Assembly (NCBI GenBank): GCA_965262255.1
Contig: OZ253505.1
Location: 2,914,001 to 2,978,000, forward strand
Source of the DNA: JANQQC01 sp965262255
Lineage (GTDB): Bacteria; Pseudomonadota; Alphaproteobacteria; Caulobacterales; Hyphomonadaceae
Direction: 5' to 3'
Length of the DNA stretch: 64,000 nucleotides
The notes under the pieces are model-generated. The model did no database searches. It had not been told where the DNA came from and saw nothing but the letters and a program-made list of their open reading frames with translations. The stretch's first letter is position 1. Every line of letters starts with the position of its first letter. The translations under genes and the position numbers were made by a program. This document shows, in pieces, positions 27,814 through 37,268 of the stretch.

Positions 27814-29499
27814 TTACTTAGGTCGAATAGGATCGAACGTCTCATTTGACAAAGTATGCTGACTAGCTTCGCTCGCCCCATAGCCCGTTTCGGAACGAAA
27901 GTACTGCTCTGCAAAACGATCGCGTTCTAGAAATGCTTCGTCTGATCTGTCATTCAGAGAGAATACCACAGTCAACAAGAAACATACGGGCATTGTTACA
28001 ACTGTTGGGTATATCAAGGAAACCACGGCCTGTTCATTTCCTAGAATTTGAACCCATACGCCGTCGCTCAGTATAATCATAAGACAACAAACCAATAAAG
28101 TAATACCACCTCCATATACGCAACCGCGTGATGTTAAATCTTTCCAGTACATCGACAGTACCAATAGCGGGAAATTTACGCTAGCGGCGATTGCCAAAGC
28201 AAGGGAGGTAATAATTGCGATGTTTTGGTTTTCGAAAGCAATCCCAAGACCCAAAGCAACCAAGCCAATAGCAAATGCAGCAATTCTAGATACCACAAAC
28301 ACTTCTTGCGGATTAGCTTTGGAACTAAAGGCACCGTATAGATCGTGGGCAATGGCTGCGGATCCTGCAATAGTCAATCCGGCCACAACTGCTAGGATGG
28401 TAGCGAAGGCAACCGCTGACATATACCCAAGCAGAATGTTTCCACCAACAGACTTGGCTAAATGCAATATAACTAGATTACTGCCTCCCATTAGGTTACC
28501 GTTCTCGTCATAGAACTGAGGATTGCCCCAAACAATAGCGACGGCACCTAGTCCGATTATGAGGATCGCAACATAGGATATCGCCATTATGGCGGTCGCC
28601 ACAGACAAAGACGTTCTCGCTGCAGCCGCATTCTTAACTGTGAAAAACCGCATTAGAATATGGGGAAGTCCCATAATCCCAAAGCACATAGTGAGTCCCA
28701 CAGTCAAAACCTGCATAAAGTTTCCTTGTAACCAGCCTCCTGGACCAAGTAAACCTATACCGCGTGGGTGTTTATCAATGCTAGCTTCGAGAACGGCAGA
28801 GACATTAAAATTGAATTCGGAAAGAAGAAGAAAGGCAATGTATACAGCTCCTGACACAAGGAGAATTGCCTTAATCATTTGTACCCAAGTTGTCGCAATC
28901 ATGCCACCAAACACTACGTAACACATCATTAAGAATACAACTAATGCGATAGCATAAACGTAGTCAAAGCCAAACAATAGTTCAATAAGTTTACCCGCTC
29001 CCACCATTTGTCCGATTAGATAAAATATGACGACAAAGATAGACGAAACTGCCGCGACTATTCTGACTCGAGACTGTCTGAGACGATAGGTGACGACATC
29101 GACGAAAGTAAATTTGCCGAGGTTACGAAATCTTTCAGCGATGATCATCATCATTAATGGCCAGGCGACCATTACACCGATAGATAAGAGGTACCCATCC
29201 ATTCCAGTGAAGAACATTAATCCAGTAATGCCAAGAATTGTGGCTGCTGAGACGAAATCGCCGGCGATCGCCAAACCGTTCTGCCATGCGGGGATATCTC
29301 CGCCAGCAACGAAGAAGGTTTCTCTATCTTTCGTTCGCTTCGCGGCAAACCAAGTGATGCCTAATGTAGCAACTATAAACAGCAAAAAGGTCGTTATGGC
29401 TGTTTCGTTGACCCCGTTTTGATTCTCTCCTGTTTCCTGACCGACTGCTTGCACAGCAATCACATTCAAACAGAAAACTAGGAGAAACAGATATCGCAT
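27814..29499 (-). CDS. actP: Sodium:solute symporter, acetate permease type
   Basis: Secondary transporter of the SSS family, probably taking up acetate or another short carboxylate with sodium or protons. 561 residues; a cleavable-looking N-terminal helix, then about 13 membrane helices. Diagnostic pieces are FFVAGGDIPAWQNGLAIAGD (about residue 62), MFFTGMDGYLLSIGVMVAWP, and FGIMGLPHILMRFFTVKNA (about residue 275). It begins directly after the stop of the DUF485 gene (no gap), the usual yjcH-actP pair. The substrate is assigned by family only. A TonB-dependent receptor is next on the same strand upstream. Confidence 0.88.
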   Translation of the reverse strand: MRYLFLLVFCLNVIAVQAVGQETGENQNGVNETAITTFLLFIVATLGITWFAAKRTKDRETFFVAGGDIPAWQNGLAIAGDFVSAATILGITGLMFFTGMDGYLLSIGVMVAWPLMMMIIAERFRNLGKFTFVDVVTYRLRQSRVRIVAAVSSIFVVIFYLIGQMVGAGKLIELLFGFDYVYAIALVVFLMMCYVVFGGMIATTWVQMIKAILLVSGAVYIAFLLLSEFNFNVSAVLEASIDKHPRGIGLLGPGGWLQGNFMQVLTVGLTMCFGIMGLPHILMRFFTVKNAAAARTSLSVATAIMAISYVAILIIGLGAVAIVWGNPQFYDENGNLMGGSNLVILHLAKSVGGNILLGYMSAVAFATILAVVAGLTIAGSAAIAHDLYGAFSSKANPQEVFVVSRIAAFAIGLVALGLGIAFENQNIAIITSLALAIAASVNFPLLVLSMYWKDLTSRGCVYGGGITLLVCCLMIILSDGVWVQILGNEQAVVSLIYPTVVTMPVCFLLTVVFSLNDRSDEAFLERDRFAEQYFRSETGYGASEASQHTLSNETFDPIRPK

Positions 29500-29832
29500 C
29501 TATGGCTCCAGAGATTCAGATTGCAAGCTTGCGATAACCTCTCCTCTTAGAGGATCAAGTTTGTTGGTTGACCACCAAGAATAATAGGTTGCTATCAGGC
29601 AACACGTTATAACGAATCCGAGGTTGAGGATTAGGCCATAGTTGAATATTGACCCTGGGACTAATGAAGTTTCGGCAAAACTTGATAGAGGAGAAAGTAA
29701 CAGCATTAAGAACAAGAAGAGTGCCAAAGTAAAGGAGGACAAGGCGACCACGGCATCTCGTCTGGTGTTTTTCAGTAGCTGGAAGTCGGACCGATCCAGC
29801 AGGCTTGGATCAAATTCTTTTTCTTTGTCCAT
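29500..29832 (-). CDS. DUF485 inner-membrane protein (YjcH-like)
   Basis: 110 residues with two membrane helices (about residues 30-52 and 70-90), the standard small partner encoded before ActP-type symporters. Starts at ATG 29832 (MDKEKEFDPSLL), where GAGG lies 10 bases upstream; the GTG at 29841 is only one base from that site and was rejected. Function is unknown, presumably assembly or modulation of the symporter. Adjacent stop/start with actP suggests coupled translation. Confidence 0.85.
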   Translation of the reverse strand: MDKEKEFDPSLLDRSDFQLLKNTRRDAVVALSSFTLALFLFLMLLLSPLSSFAETSLVPGSIFNYGLILNLGFVITCCLIATYYSWWSTNKLDPLRGEVIASLQSESLEP

Positions 29833-29993
29833 CAATATCACGCCTCAGAAGAGTTGACTGCTTCTTTGCAAATCGAAGTTATTGATAAGGTTAACTGATT
29901 AACTTTTTTGTCTCGAAATGAGATCAGAATCCTCGTATCATAAAGAATAGTCACATATGATCTTATCACTAATCCCGAAACTGTTTTTGACTT

Positions 29994-32345
29994 CTAATTG
30001 AACTTGTACGTTGCGGATATCCCATAAGTCATTGGAGGGCCAAAGAGTCCAAACGCAATTCTACTTCCCCTTTGAGAAAAAGCGTGGGTTACATACTCCT
30101 CGCCAGTTGCGTTGTTTACAAAGGCTTTAAATTCCATGCGTTGATCTGGCGTGGTATATGCTAACCAGACGTCGACAATAGAATGCGCTGGACTTACTGT
30201 TATCGGATTGTTATCGGGATCAAAAAACATGTCATCTTGATAACGATATTTTGCTTTCCCAGTAACCCTAGCTCCATTGTCCATATCAAAGTCGCCTTGC
30301 ACGTAAAAGCTAAATGTTATCTCAGGTGCCAACCTTAGCTTGTTTCCGTTGAAGTCAGCTTTCTTAGAACCACTTCCGACTTGTCCCTTGAAATCAACGA
30401 ACTCTGCATTTAGCCATGCGAGATTTCCGCCAACTTCAAAATTTTCACTCAACAAGCCTACGGCTTCAATTTCTGCCCCTTGGATTTCAGCTTCGCCAGC
30501 GTTCTCAGTAATAAACTGTCCAAAATCGCTACTTGGAGGTTGATAGAATCTTGTGACCTGAAGATCTTCATAGTTTGTAGTATAGGCAAGAGCGTTGAAT
30601 AGTATTCGATTATCTGCTAGTCGAGATTTTACTCCTGCTTCAAACGAAAGTGCCTGTTCGCTATCAAACGGAGCGGTTGCCTGTTCAGCTGAAGAGGCAC
30701 TGCCGGTAAAACCACCACTCTTGAATCCAGTGGATAAGTTGCCATAAACAAGAACGTCTTCATTTAGTTGATAATCTAAAGAGGCTTTCCAAGAAACGTT
30801 ACTGAAATCCTCGCTAGCTGACGTAGGATCAAATGGCGCACCTCCCAACAACAAATGCTTATTGTTCGCGGTGAATAATCGTGCCGAAACAGTGATATCT
30901 TTAGTTTCATTTGAGAAACGTAATCCGCCGGTAAATGTTAGCTGATCTGAGATATCATACTCTGCCTGACCATATAGGGCGTAACTGTTTGTTGTATTTG
31001 CTTGTATTGATTGTTCGTCCGCCGGTTCTGTTCCGTAAGCAATAGCGGTGAATTGAAACCTTTCTTTTCGATCAATATCTTCTTTGCTAGCGAACGCACC
31101 TAATATCCACGATAACGGCCCTTCAGTTTTTGATACTACTCGAAACTCTTGTGTAAGCTGTTGAGTTTCTTCAAGTGCAGAATTTGTGATGTCGAATGCG
31201 AATCCATTGGCAGCTGGTTGAGTGGTGTCTCGCGCATTAACATATAAGTTTACAAAAATCGATGAAGGAGGTAGTCCCTCAGAGTCTTCAAGCCAGTCAA
31301 AGTCGCTTTGACGATAAGATGAAATCGAAACAAAATCAACGTTACTGGCTCCACTAAAGGTTGCTTTGAGGCTTATTCCTTTCACGTTCCGAACTGTATA
31401 CCCTTCGGTTTCTGCTAGAGTTGTATATGGATCGCCATCACCGCCTAGGGCTTTATTGACAGCAATAGGGTCAGAAGCATGTCCATCACCGTGTAGAGGG
31501 TTTGTAGACCCAATGGGTTCGCGATTCGTAGCGCCGTGGTTGTCGTCGGCACTATCAATAGATATTACCATTTCTACATCTTCACTAGGTAGATAAACGA
31601 ACTGTCCTCGGATCGCAAAATTATCTCGCTCTCCTTGACTTTGATTGTAGTCCGGAGACTCGTAATCATCAGTTGGCTTCAGAATATTGGTCAAGAATCC
31701 ATCGTGCTTTCGTCGACTAAAGGAAACCTTTCCAAACAAATTGTCAGAAATTGCTCCGCTAATCAGTCCTGCACTATCAAAAATTCCGTAGTTTCCAAAT
31801 GACTGACGAAATCTAACCGAGGTATCGGCAGTCGGTTTCTTTGTCACGAAATTGATTGAGCCACCAATTGAATTCTTACCATACAGTGTTCCTTGGGGAC
31901 CGCGTAGAACTTCCACTCGTTCTAAGTCAAAAATATCGAAAACTTGAGCAGTTCGCGCAGCGATATAGACATCGTCAACAGATACAACGACAGAGTCGTT
32001 TGCAGAGGCTCCGTCTTCTTTTGTGGAAACACCGCGAATAGAGATTTCAGGTTGACCTACGCTGAATGCTGAAAATACCAGACCAGGAGTTTGACTACCT
32101 ATTCCCAAAAGGCTCTCTACATTGTCTGCTTCAATATCGTTTCCGTCGTGAACAGTTACAGCGATCGGAACGTCCTGCAATGACTCAGTACGCTTTTGGG
32201 CGGTTACAACAATTTCTTCAAGGCGCCTTGTCTGATCGTCAGACTCTTGAGCAAACGTGAGGTTGCTAAATCCGAGCGCTACGACGCAACTCGCCATCAA
32301 TAGTTTTGTGGAAAAATTTGGCTTAACTGCATTGCCAAGAAACAT
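29994..32345 (-). CDS. TonB-dependent outer-membrane receptor
   Basis: 783 residues. Signal peptide to about residue 32 (ASCVVALGFSNLTFAQ), then the TonB box RLEEIVVTAQKRTESLQDVP typical of sphingomonad and marine proteobacterial receptors. The plug domain includes FDLERVEVLRGPQGTLYGKN (about residue 140), then GGSINFVTKKP. The rest is a 22-strand barrel pattern ending ISATYKFN, so the usual terminal aromatic residue is followed by an extra Asn. The ligand cannot be told; receptors of this kind take up siderophores, vitamins or organic compounds. Probably its own unit, with about 330 bases upstream. Confidence 0.92.
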   Translation of the reverse strand: MFLGNAVKPNFSTKLLMASCVVALGFSNLTFAQESDDQTRRLEEIVVTAQKRTESLQDVPIAVTVHDGNDIEADNVESLLGIGSQTPGLVFSAFSVGQPEISIRGVSTKEDGASANDSVVVSVDDVYIAARTAQVFDIFDLERVEVLRGPQGTLYGKNSIGGSINFVTKKPTADTSVRFRQSFGNYGIFDSAGLISGAISDNLFGKVSFSRRKHDGFLTNILKPTDDYESPDYNQSQGERDNFAIRGQFVYLPSEDVEMVISIDSADDNHGATNREPIGSTNPLHGDGHASDPIAVNKALGGDGDPYTTLAETEGYTVRNVKGISLKATFSGASNVDFVSISSYRQSDFDWLEDSEGLPPSSIFVNLYVNARDTTQPAANGFAFDITNSALEETQQLTQEFRVVSKTEGPLSWILGAFASKEDIDRKERFQFTAIAYGTEPADEQSIQANTTNSYALYGQAEYDISDQLTFTGGLRFSNETKDITVSARLFTANNKHLLLGGAPFDPTSASEDFSNVSWKASLDYQLNEDVLVYGNLSTGFKSGGFTGSASSAEQATAPFDSEQALSFEAGVKSRLADNRILFNALAYTTNYEDLQVTRFYQPPSSDFGQFITENAGEAEIQGAEIEAVGLLSENFEVGGNLAWLNAEFVDFKGQVGSGSKKADFNGNKLRLAPEITFSFYVQGDFDMDNGARVTGKAKYRYQDDMFFDPDNNPITVSPAHSIVDVWLAYTTPDQRMEFKAFVNNATGEEYVTHAFSQRGSRIAFGLFGPPMTYGISATYKFN

Positions 32346-32673
32346 GATTTTCTCCGTTGCATAAAAAACTAACTCTACCCAATTTAGGATGGATGGTTTT
32401 GGGTAATCGACACGATACTATTCTAACACAAGATTCGATATTGGTCTAACCAATTTCGTCTAAAGACACCCGAGTTGCATAAAAAGTTTCTTACGACAAA
32501 GTAAAATTCTCGCTTTCTGTTATACTTTGAAGAATATCTCGGATAATTTTTTCCTCGCTGTCATATAGCTGAGGACATTGCTCACGTGCTTAGTACTCCA
32601 GTCTACGAGATTTGTCCGGGCGGATAACGACCATCCCCTGTGACTTAGGGGTATTGCGATAGAAAGTCATCAT
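32346..32673. other. Gap upstream of the TonB receptor gene
   Basis: No gene seen. It must hold the promoter of the receptor on the minus strand and the end of the thioesterase gene transcript region; I could not point to convincing hexamers or a terminator. Confidence 0.4.
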
Positions 32674-33102
32674 TCAACGTTTTCTGACTCGCTTGATTGT
32701 TCCTGAAAAATTTAAACAGGGAACGTCATTCGCAGTAACGAGACCACGCACAAAGACCAAACTTCCTCCCGCACGAAGCACCTCTCCTCGTGCTTCAATG
32801 AGCTCTCCTAACCGTCCGCCACTGATGAACTCAGATGTAAATGCGATGGTGAGTCCATAAGAATTGTCGTCCATATGCTCTTGCGCTAGCGCAAACAGTG
32901 AGAAATCAGCAAATGTCATCAAGCACCCGCCGTGAACGACCCCACCGCCATTCATGTGCTTCTTCTCAGCGCGAAATGCGGCTCTAGGCCCCTTATCATC
33001 GACTGTATAGAAGAAGGGGCCTGCGGTTTCAGCTTCAAAAGCTTCGTCCGACCAGTATTTCCAGCCAGCAAATTCGCCTTGGTCGACGATTACGGTATTC
33101 AT
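32674..33102 (-). CDS. PaaI-type hotdog thioesterase
   Basis: 142-residue hotdog-fold acyl-CoA thioesterase. The signature HMNGGGVVHGGCLMTFADFSL (about residues 49-69) contains the catalytic loop of the PaaI/4HBT-II group, followed by ITIAFTSEFISGG-like strands and GEVLRAGGSLVFVRGLV. Such enzymes release free acids from acyl- or aryl-CoA. It lies alone on the minus strand; genes of acyl-CoA metabolism are elsewhere in the window. Complete, normal length. Confidence 0.87.
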   Translation of the reverse strand: MNTVIVDQGEFAGWKYWSDEAFEAETAGPFFYTVDDKGPRAAFRAEKKHMNGGGVVHGGCLMTFADFSLFALAQEHMDDNSYGLTIAFTSEFISGGRLGELIEARGEVLRAGGSLVFVRGLVTANDVPCLNFSGTIKRVRKR

Positions 33103-33286
33103 AGCTCATCCTGTATTGTAAATACAATGTTGAATATAAGGAATTATACAGTAATTTTCACCAAGACTGGCAAATTAGAGCAGTTTCGTACCAAGTAAGG
33201 ATTTTTGTACACTATCGTATTTATACTTTGAATGAGAAGACACAGGCGAATCCTACACCGGAAAAATCTAGTAAGCATATAGAGAC

Positions 33287-33425
33287 TGTTGCGAAACTCG
33301 TTTCTCGTTCGAATTTCGATGAATTGCACTCAAACTGGATCGCCAACTGCCTAATTATAGGGCCATCTAGTCGCCGATACTTAAAATTTTTGTTGATATT
33401 TCTCCAAACTTTGTGTTTCGCAACA
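33287..33425. repeat. MITE-like element with 11-bp inverted repeats
   Basis: TGTTGCGAAAC at 33287-33297 is repeated in inverted form (GTTTCGCAACA) at 33415-33425. Flanks extend the similarity (GAGAC versus GAAAT outside the core). The ~115 bases between encode no convincing protein. The ends recall IS5- or IS6-type termini, so this may be a MITE or the remnant of an insertion sequence. No target duplication was recognised. Confidence 0.4.
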
Positions 33426-33594
33426 ATTTCATATAGAAAGTCCTCCAAAGGCAGTCTTGTTTCTAATCGTAACATAACCAAGTTGCTTCCTCTAAATTAG
33501 TCGAACTCTTAGGTCTTGATTCTTGGCGGGGATGACCTTCTGTCTTTGACCGACTCTGGCTCTCGCCATTTCTTCGACTTTTCGGAAGATTAAC

Positions 33595-33780
33595 CTAGAG
33601 CGTTTTGCTAGAGCATAGATTGCTACACTCTAGGGGCTTGGATTTTTTCTGATCGCACCTGTTGCAATGCCGTTTTCCTGTGACATCTATCCTACCTCTG
33701 ATTCTTCCAGAGGGTAATGTGATATAAACAGTGTACCACGATGAGTCGTCAGGACTGTAACGTAAGCCTGATCGCAACAA
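33595..33780 (-). CDS. Possible small protein downstream of the coiled-coil gene
   Basis: A 61-codon frame beginning TTG two bases after the stop of the coiled-coil protein gene. It reads LLRSGLRYSPDDSSWYTVYI and then GKRHCNRCDQKK with a CxxC and two further cysteines near the end. Codon use looks protein-like, and the tight spacing suggests coupling, but there is no clear ribosome site and I recognise no family. It may be chance or the remains of a larger gene. Confidence 0.25.
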   Translation of the reverse strand: MLRSGLRYSPDDSSWYTVYITLPSGRIRGRIDVTGKRHCNRCDQKKSKPLECSNLCSSKTL

Positions 33781-33782
33781 AT

Positions 33783-34601
33783 CTATGTCTTGCCATTATT
33801 CATTACGCAATGCACATAGTCCGGAAATCGATTGTGTTTTTCCGAACAGCCGTCTTTAATACGTCTCTTTTTCCTCTGTATAAATTTTAACTTATTAAAC
33901 CTTTGTGAATCTACGCTGTTGGCGCACCTTAGAAATCCCTCGGGAGAATGTTTGTTGGATCCATTGGCACAGAAGTCGTATGCCGCAGAGTCATAGGCAA
34001 TTAGTTTTCTAAATTCTTCTATTTCCGCAGGAACCATTGCTCGAACTATTTCGGGCTTTGCTTTAGGCGAAACCCCACCTGAAATACTCATTCTGTCTTT
34101 TAATCCCGCTACTTCTCTCTTTAAGCTCGTATTCTCTTTTTTCAAATTCTCATTACTACCAAGGAGAACTTTGTTCTTGCTAGATAATTCACTCACCTCT
34201 TTTTTCAGACTGTCGCGTTGGGAAACCATCCTGTCTTTTTGTTCCATAAATTTCCTATTCTCGTCCTCCAACTTTTGATTGTGTTTCCCCTGCTGGATAA
34301 GAGGAAGTTGCATTCTATACTCGTCCACAGACATAGAACATTTGCTAGATGTATGAGAGTTGTATGAGCAGTCATAAAGGATATATGGCGCTATTCTTTG
34401 CCTTATTTGTTCCTGCATGTACTCGTTACCTATGTACACTGACCCTGCTCCTATCCCAAGGACAAGGACAGAAACTATAAAGAAGGAAGAAGCGCCGCTA
34501 TTTTCCTTTCTTTCTTGTTGCATGATTACGTCGGACTTTATAGATTCCTGATGAATCGGATGAGAGTGTACTGACGTGGAGCTGTTACTTAGTTCATTCA
34601 T
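33783..34601 (-). CDS. Membrane-anchored coiled-coil protein, unknown function
   Basis: I start at ATG 34601 (MNELSNSSTSVHSHP) because AAGGGA lies 6 bases upstream; the open frame runs on to 34820 but that part looks non-coding. 272 residues: a polar N-terminal tail, one membrane helix at about residues 38-58 (SFFIVSVLVLGIGAGSVYIG), a cysteine-containing segment (DCSYNSHTSSKCSM), a coiled coil of about 70 residues rich in K/E/N/L, then a C-terminal segment with five cysteines (DFCANGS, FLRCANS, DGCSE, VHCVMN). The cysteines suggest disulfides in the periplasm. No family recognised and no informative neighbours. Confidence 0.55.
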   Translation of the reverse strand: MNELSNSSTSVHSHPIHQESIKSDVIMQQERKENSGASSFFIVSVLVLGIGAGSVYIGNEYMQEQIRQRIAPYILYDCSYNSHTSSKCSMSVDEYRMQLPLIQQGKHNQKLEDENRKFMEQKDRMVSQRDSLKKEVSELSSKNKVLLGSNENLKKENTSLKREVAGLKDRMSISGGVSPKAKPEIVRAMVPAEIEEFRKLIAYDSAAYDFCANGSNKHSPEGFLRCANSVDSQRFNKLKFIQRKKRRIKDGCSEKHNRFPDYVHCVMNNGKT

Positions 34602-34820
34602 TCGATGTCCCTTCTTGATTCGTCTTGGTGGCAATAGAAAAAAGCCAAACACCGCTACTCGCGATGAGGATATTATGGTTAAGAGTAACCATAAGTAATT
34701 AATTTTGGGAATTAAGGCAGTTGAATAATACAAGAAACGATCGAAATTGACAAAGAGTTGGCAAGTTCTACTAAAATAGGTCGATAGCGGTAGGTGTTGT
34801 CTTTGTTCGTTCTGTCTCAA

Positions 34821-36056
34821 GAAACTCTGTTGCGCGGATTCCTACCCCCTTTACGAATAAGTTTCGGGCTGCAAGGCGGGCCTACAGGGTCAAATATTGC
34901 CATTGGCGCGACTAAAGTTGTCGCTTTGAGCAGGTTAATGAGCCTTACATAGTGCTTTCACTGCACTTTCGGTACACGCTTTTAACCTGACATGGAAGTA
35001 TCATACCTTCGTTTCCACGTCCGATAGTTTTATTCGACTGTCCGGTGGTACTGCTAGGCCATCAAGCTAGGTAAATGCGGAGCGTTTCGTTCGTCGGCAG
35101 GAAGCACAGAATAATGTCTCGATAATGCAAGAACCTTTAACAACTGAAACAACACAATTTCTATAGATTTCCGTACTCCTGTTTTGAGCCAAGCCGCGTC
35201 GGGATTAGTCGAAACTCTCCTCTTTACAATCTCTTGAAGTCTACAATCTTCTTTGCAATCCTATGTCGTCACAGTTACTGCCGTCCGAAGGCGGGCCGCA
35301 GTCTTGATAACCATTGCGTCAACTATCGATAAGTCTTCTTATTCCTTTCTCAGAATTCATTCTAGGGCGGACTTATGAGAGAATTCTTCAAACAATGACT
35401 CTATCAAAACCGATTTGATCTGTGAATTCTGATAACGACAAAGTGTCGTGAAATCCGCAGTCCGAGCAGTTCAAATTTTCACGCACAACATCGTGAAAAC
35501 TTTGCGAAGTTTATGAACCTTGGTCAACTCGCGATCAGAAACCTAAGAAACTTACTTTAAAGTGTTGATCATAGTCGCACAACTACATCAAAATTGACCG
35601 GCCTAGACCTGATCACGTCTTTCGCGCGATCACTAATAGATGGAACCTGTCCACTATTCGTTTGATGATCTAAGGTATTGACTTCCTACCGTTACGGGCA
35701 AAATTTTCCTATCTCTTTATCACTAAACGTCATTTGGAGAACTCCGAATCCAACTAACGAATCATTTTTGAAATAGAATACATTGATAATACGGCTAGAC
35801 AATGGGTGGGCATGCTCAATCTTTTGGGACTCTCGAAACTTAGACTCAATGTATACAGTAACGCACAAGTTTACACCTGCTTAGAACCCGGATTTAAGAT
35901 ATAAACATCAATAGATGCTGATAACCTCTTGACTAAACGAAAACTTTCGCTACTACAAATCACTTGAGAATTTCCTTATAAGAAATATCAAGAAGGTCGT
36001 CAGTACAGAATAGGTGCCGTACCTTGGGACAACTTAAAGTTTTGTTCCAAATGGTG
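34821..36056. other. 1.2-kb stretch without genes
   Basis: No open frame above about 60 codons with gene-like character, no tRNA and no clear repeat on either strand. Stops are frequent in all frames. Its base composition resembles the rest of the window, so it may be a fully decayed gene region. The promoter of the acyl-CoA dehydrogenase gene lies at its right end. Confidence 0.5.
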
Positions 36057-36072
36057 TAAATAAGTATATAAT
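36042..36072 (+). promoter_or_regulatory. Putative promoter of the acyl-CoA dehydrogenase gene
   Basis: TATAAT at 36067-36072 is a perfect -10; TTGTTC at 36042-36047 is a possible -35 at a wide spacing of 19. The start codon follows at 36105 with AAGGAGA at 36091. The 17 bases TAAATAAGTATATAATT (36057-36073) recur exactly at 39542-39558. Confidence 0.4.
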
Positions 36073-36104
36073 TTGCCTAAACTCTAATTCAAGGAGATTC
36101 TTAG

Positions 36105-37268
36105 TTGACCTTCACCGATGACGTGAGAGACGAGCTTATCTCGACCGTTCGCCGGTTTGTGCGCGAGAAATGTATTCCGCTGGAATCACAGGTCGCAGAA
36201 GAGGATTCAATCCCGCCCCGAATCATCGAAATGATGAAGGAACTCGGGCTTTTTGGATTGTCAGTTCCTGAGCAGTACGGTGGTCTGGGGTTAGACATGA
36301 TGACGGAAGTTCAAGTGGGCTTTGAACTAGGAAGGACTTCTCCGGCGTTTCGATCATATGCGGGGACAAATATTGGGATTGGAAGCCAAGCCTTGGTTCT
36401 GTTCGGAACAGAGGAACAAAAAAACAAGTGGTTGCCCGGTATCGCTTCGGGCGACTTAATTGCTAGTTTTGCGTTGACCGAACCTAATGCGGGTTCTGAT
36501 GCGGCTAGCGTGGCAACATCTGCAAAGCTTGATGGCGATTGTTACGTTCTCAATGGAAGCAAACGATACATCACTAACGCCAATATGGCGGATTTATTTA
36601 CGGTAATGGCTCGAACAGATGAGACAAAATCTGGTGCTGCTGGAGTATCAACATTTGTTGTTGAAAAAAACTCGGAGGGTGTCGATATTGGCAAGCCTGA
36701 GAGAAAAATGGGACAGCAGGGTGCTCAGATTTGCGATGTGTATTTTAACGAAGTTAAGGTTCCCGTTAGCAATAGAATCGGGCGGGAAGGGGAGGGGTTT
36801 AAAGTTGCAATGAGCGTTCTCGATAAAGGACGATTGCATATATCTTCTATATGTACGGGAATGGCGGAACGCCTGATTAGCGAGATGGTGGCATACGCGA
36901 CTGAGCGCAATCAGTTTGGCAAACCGATTGCCGAACATCAGCTAATTCAAGCCATGCTTGCAGACAGCCAAGCAGAAGCATACGCTGCACGGTCAATGAT
37001 ACTAGATGCCGCCAAACGTCGCGATTCAGGTGAAAAAGTAACGATGTTAGCCTCATGTTGTAAAATGTATGCTTCGGAAATGGTAGGAAGAGTAGCAGAT
37101 CGGGCTGTTCAGGTGTTTGGAGGCGCTGGATATGTTGCAGACTATGGTATAGAACGCTTTTACCGTGACGCAAGGTTGTTCAGATTGTACGAAGGAACAA
37201 CTCAGATCCAACAAATTATAATTGCTAGAGAATTATGCAAAGCTTCAATACGAGGAGACCTCCAATGA
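36105..37268 (+). CDS. Acyl-CoA dehydrogenase
   Basis: FAD enzyme that desaturates acyl-CoA and passes electrons to ETF. SFALTEPNAGSDAASV (about residue 123) is the first family signature and QVFGGAGYVADYGIERFYRD (about 340) the second; the catalytic glutamate is in RLYEGTTQIQQI near residue 367. TTG start, supported by AAGGAGA 7 bases upstream and by the correct family N terminus (LISTVRRFVREK, IPLE). 387 residues. Its stop overlaps the next start as ATGA, so it is co-translated with a serine hydrolase gene. Chain-length preference unknown. Confidence 0.92.
   Translation: MTFTDDVRDELISTVRRFVREKCIPLESQVAEEDSIPPRIIEMMKELGLFGLSVPEQYGGLGLDMMTEVQVGFELGRTSPAFRSYAGTNIGIGSQALVLFGTEEQKNKWLPGIASGDLIASFALTEPNAGSDAASVATSAKLDGDCYVLNGSKRYITNANMADLFTVMARTDETKSGAAGVSTFVVEKNSEGVDIGKPERKMGQQGAQICDVYFNEVKVPVSNRIGREGEGFKVAMSVLDKGRLHISSICTGMAERLISEMVAYATERNQFGKPIAEHQLIQAMLADSQAEAYAARSMILDAAKRRDSGEKVTMLASCCKMYASEMVGRVADRAVQVFGGAGYVADYGIERFYRDARLFRLYEGTTQIQQIIIARELCKASIRGDLQ

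Noticed and set aside
33221..33500. Overlapping plus- and minus-strand frames of 86-90 codons near 33.3 kb
   Set aside because: They lie across the MITE-like inverted repeat, and neither has a clear family or ribosome site.
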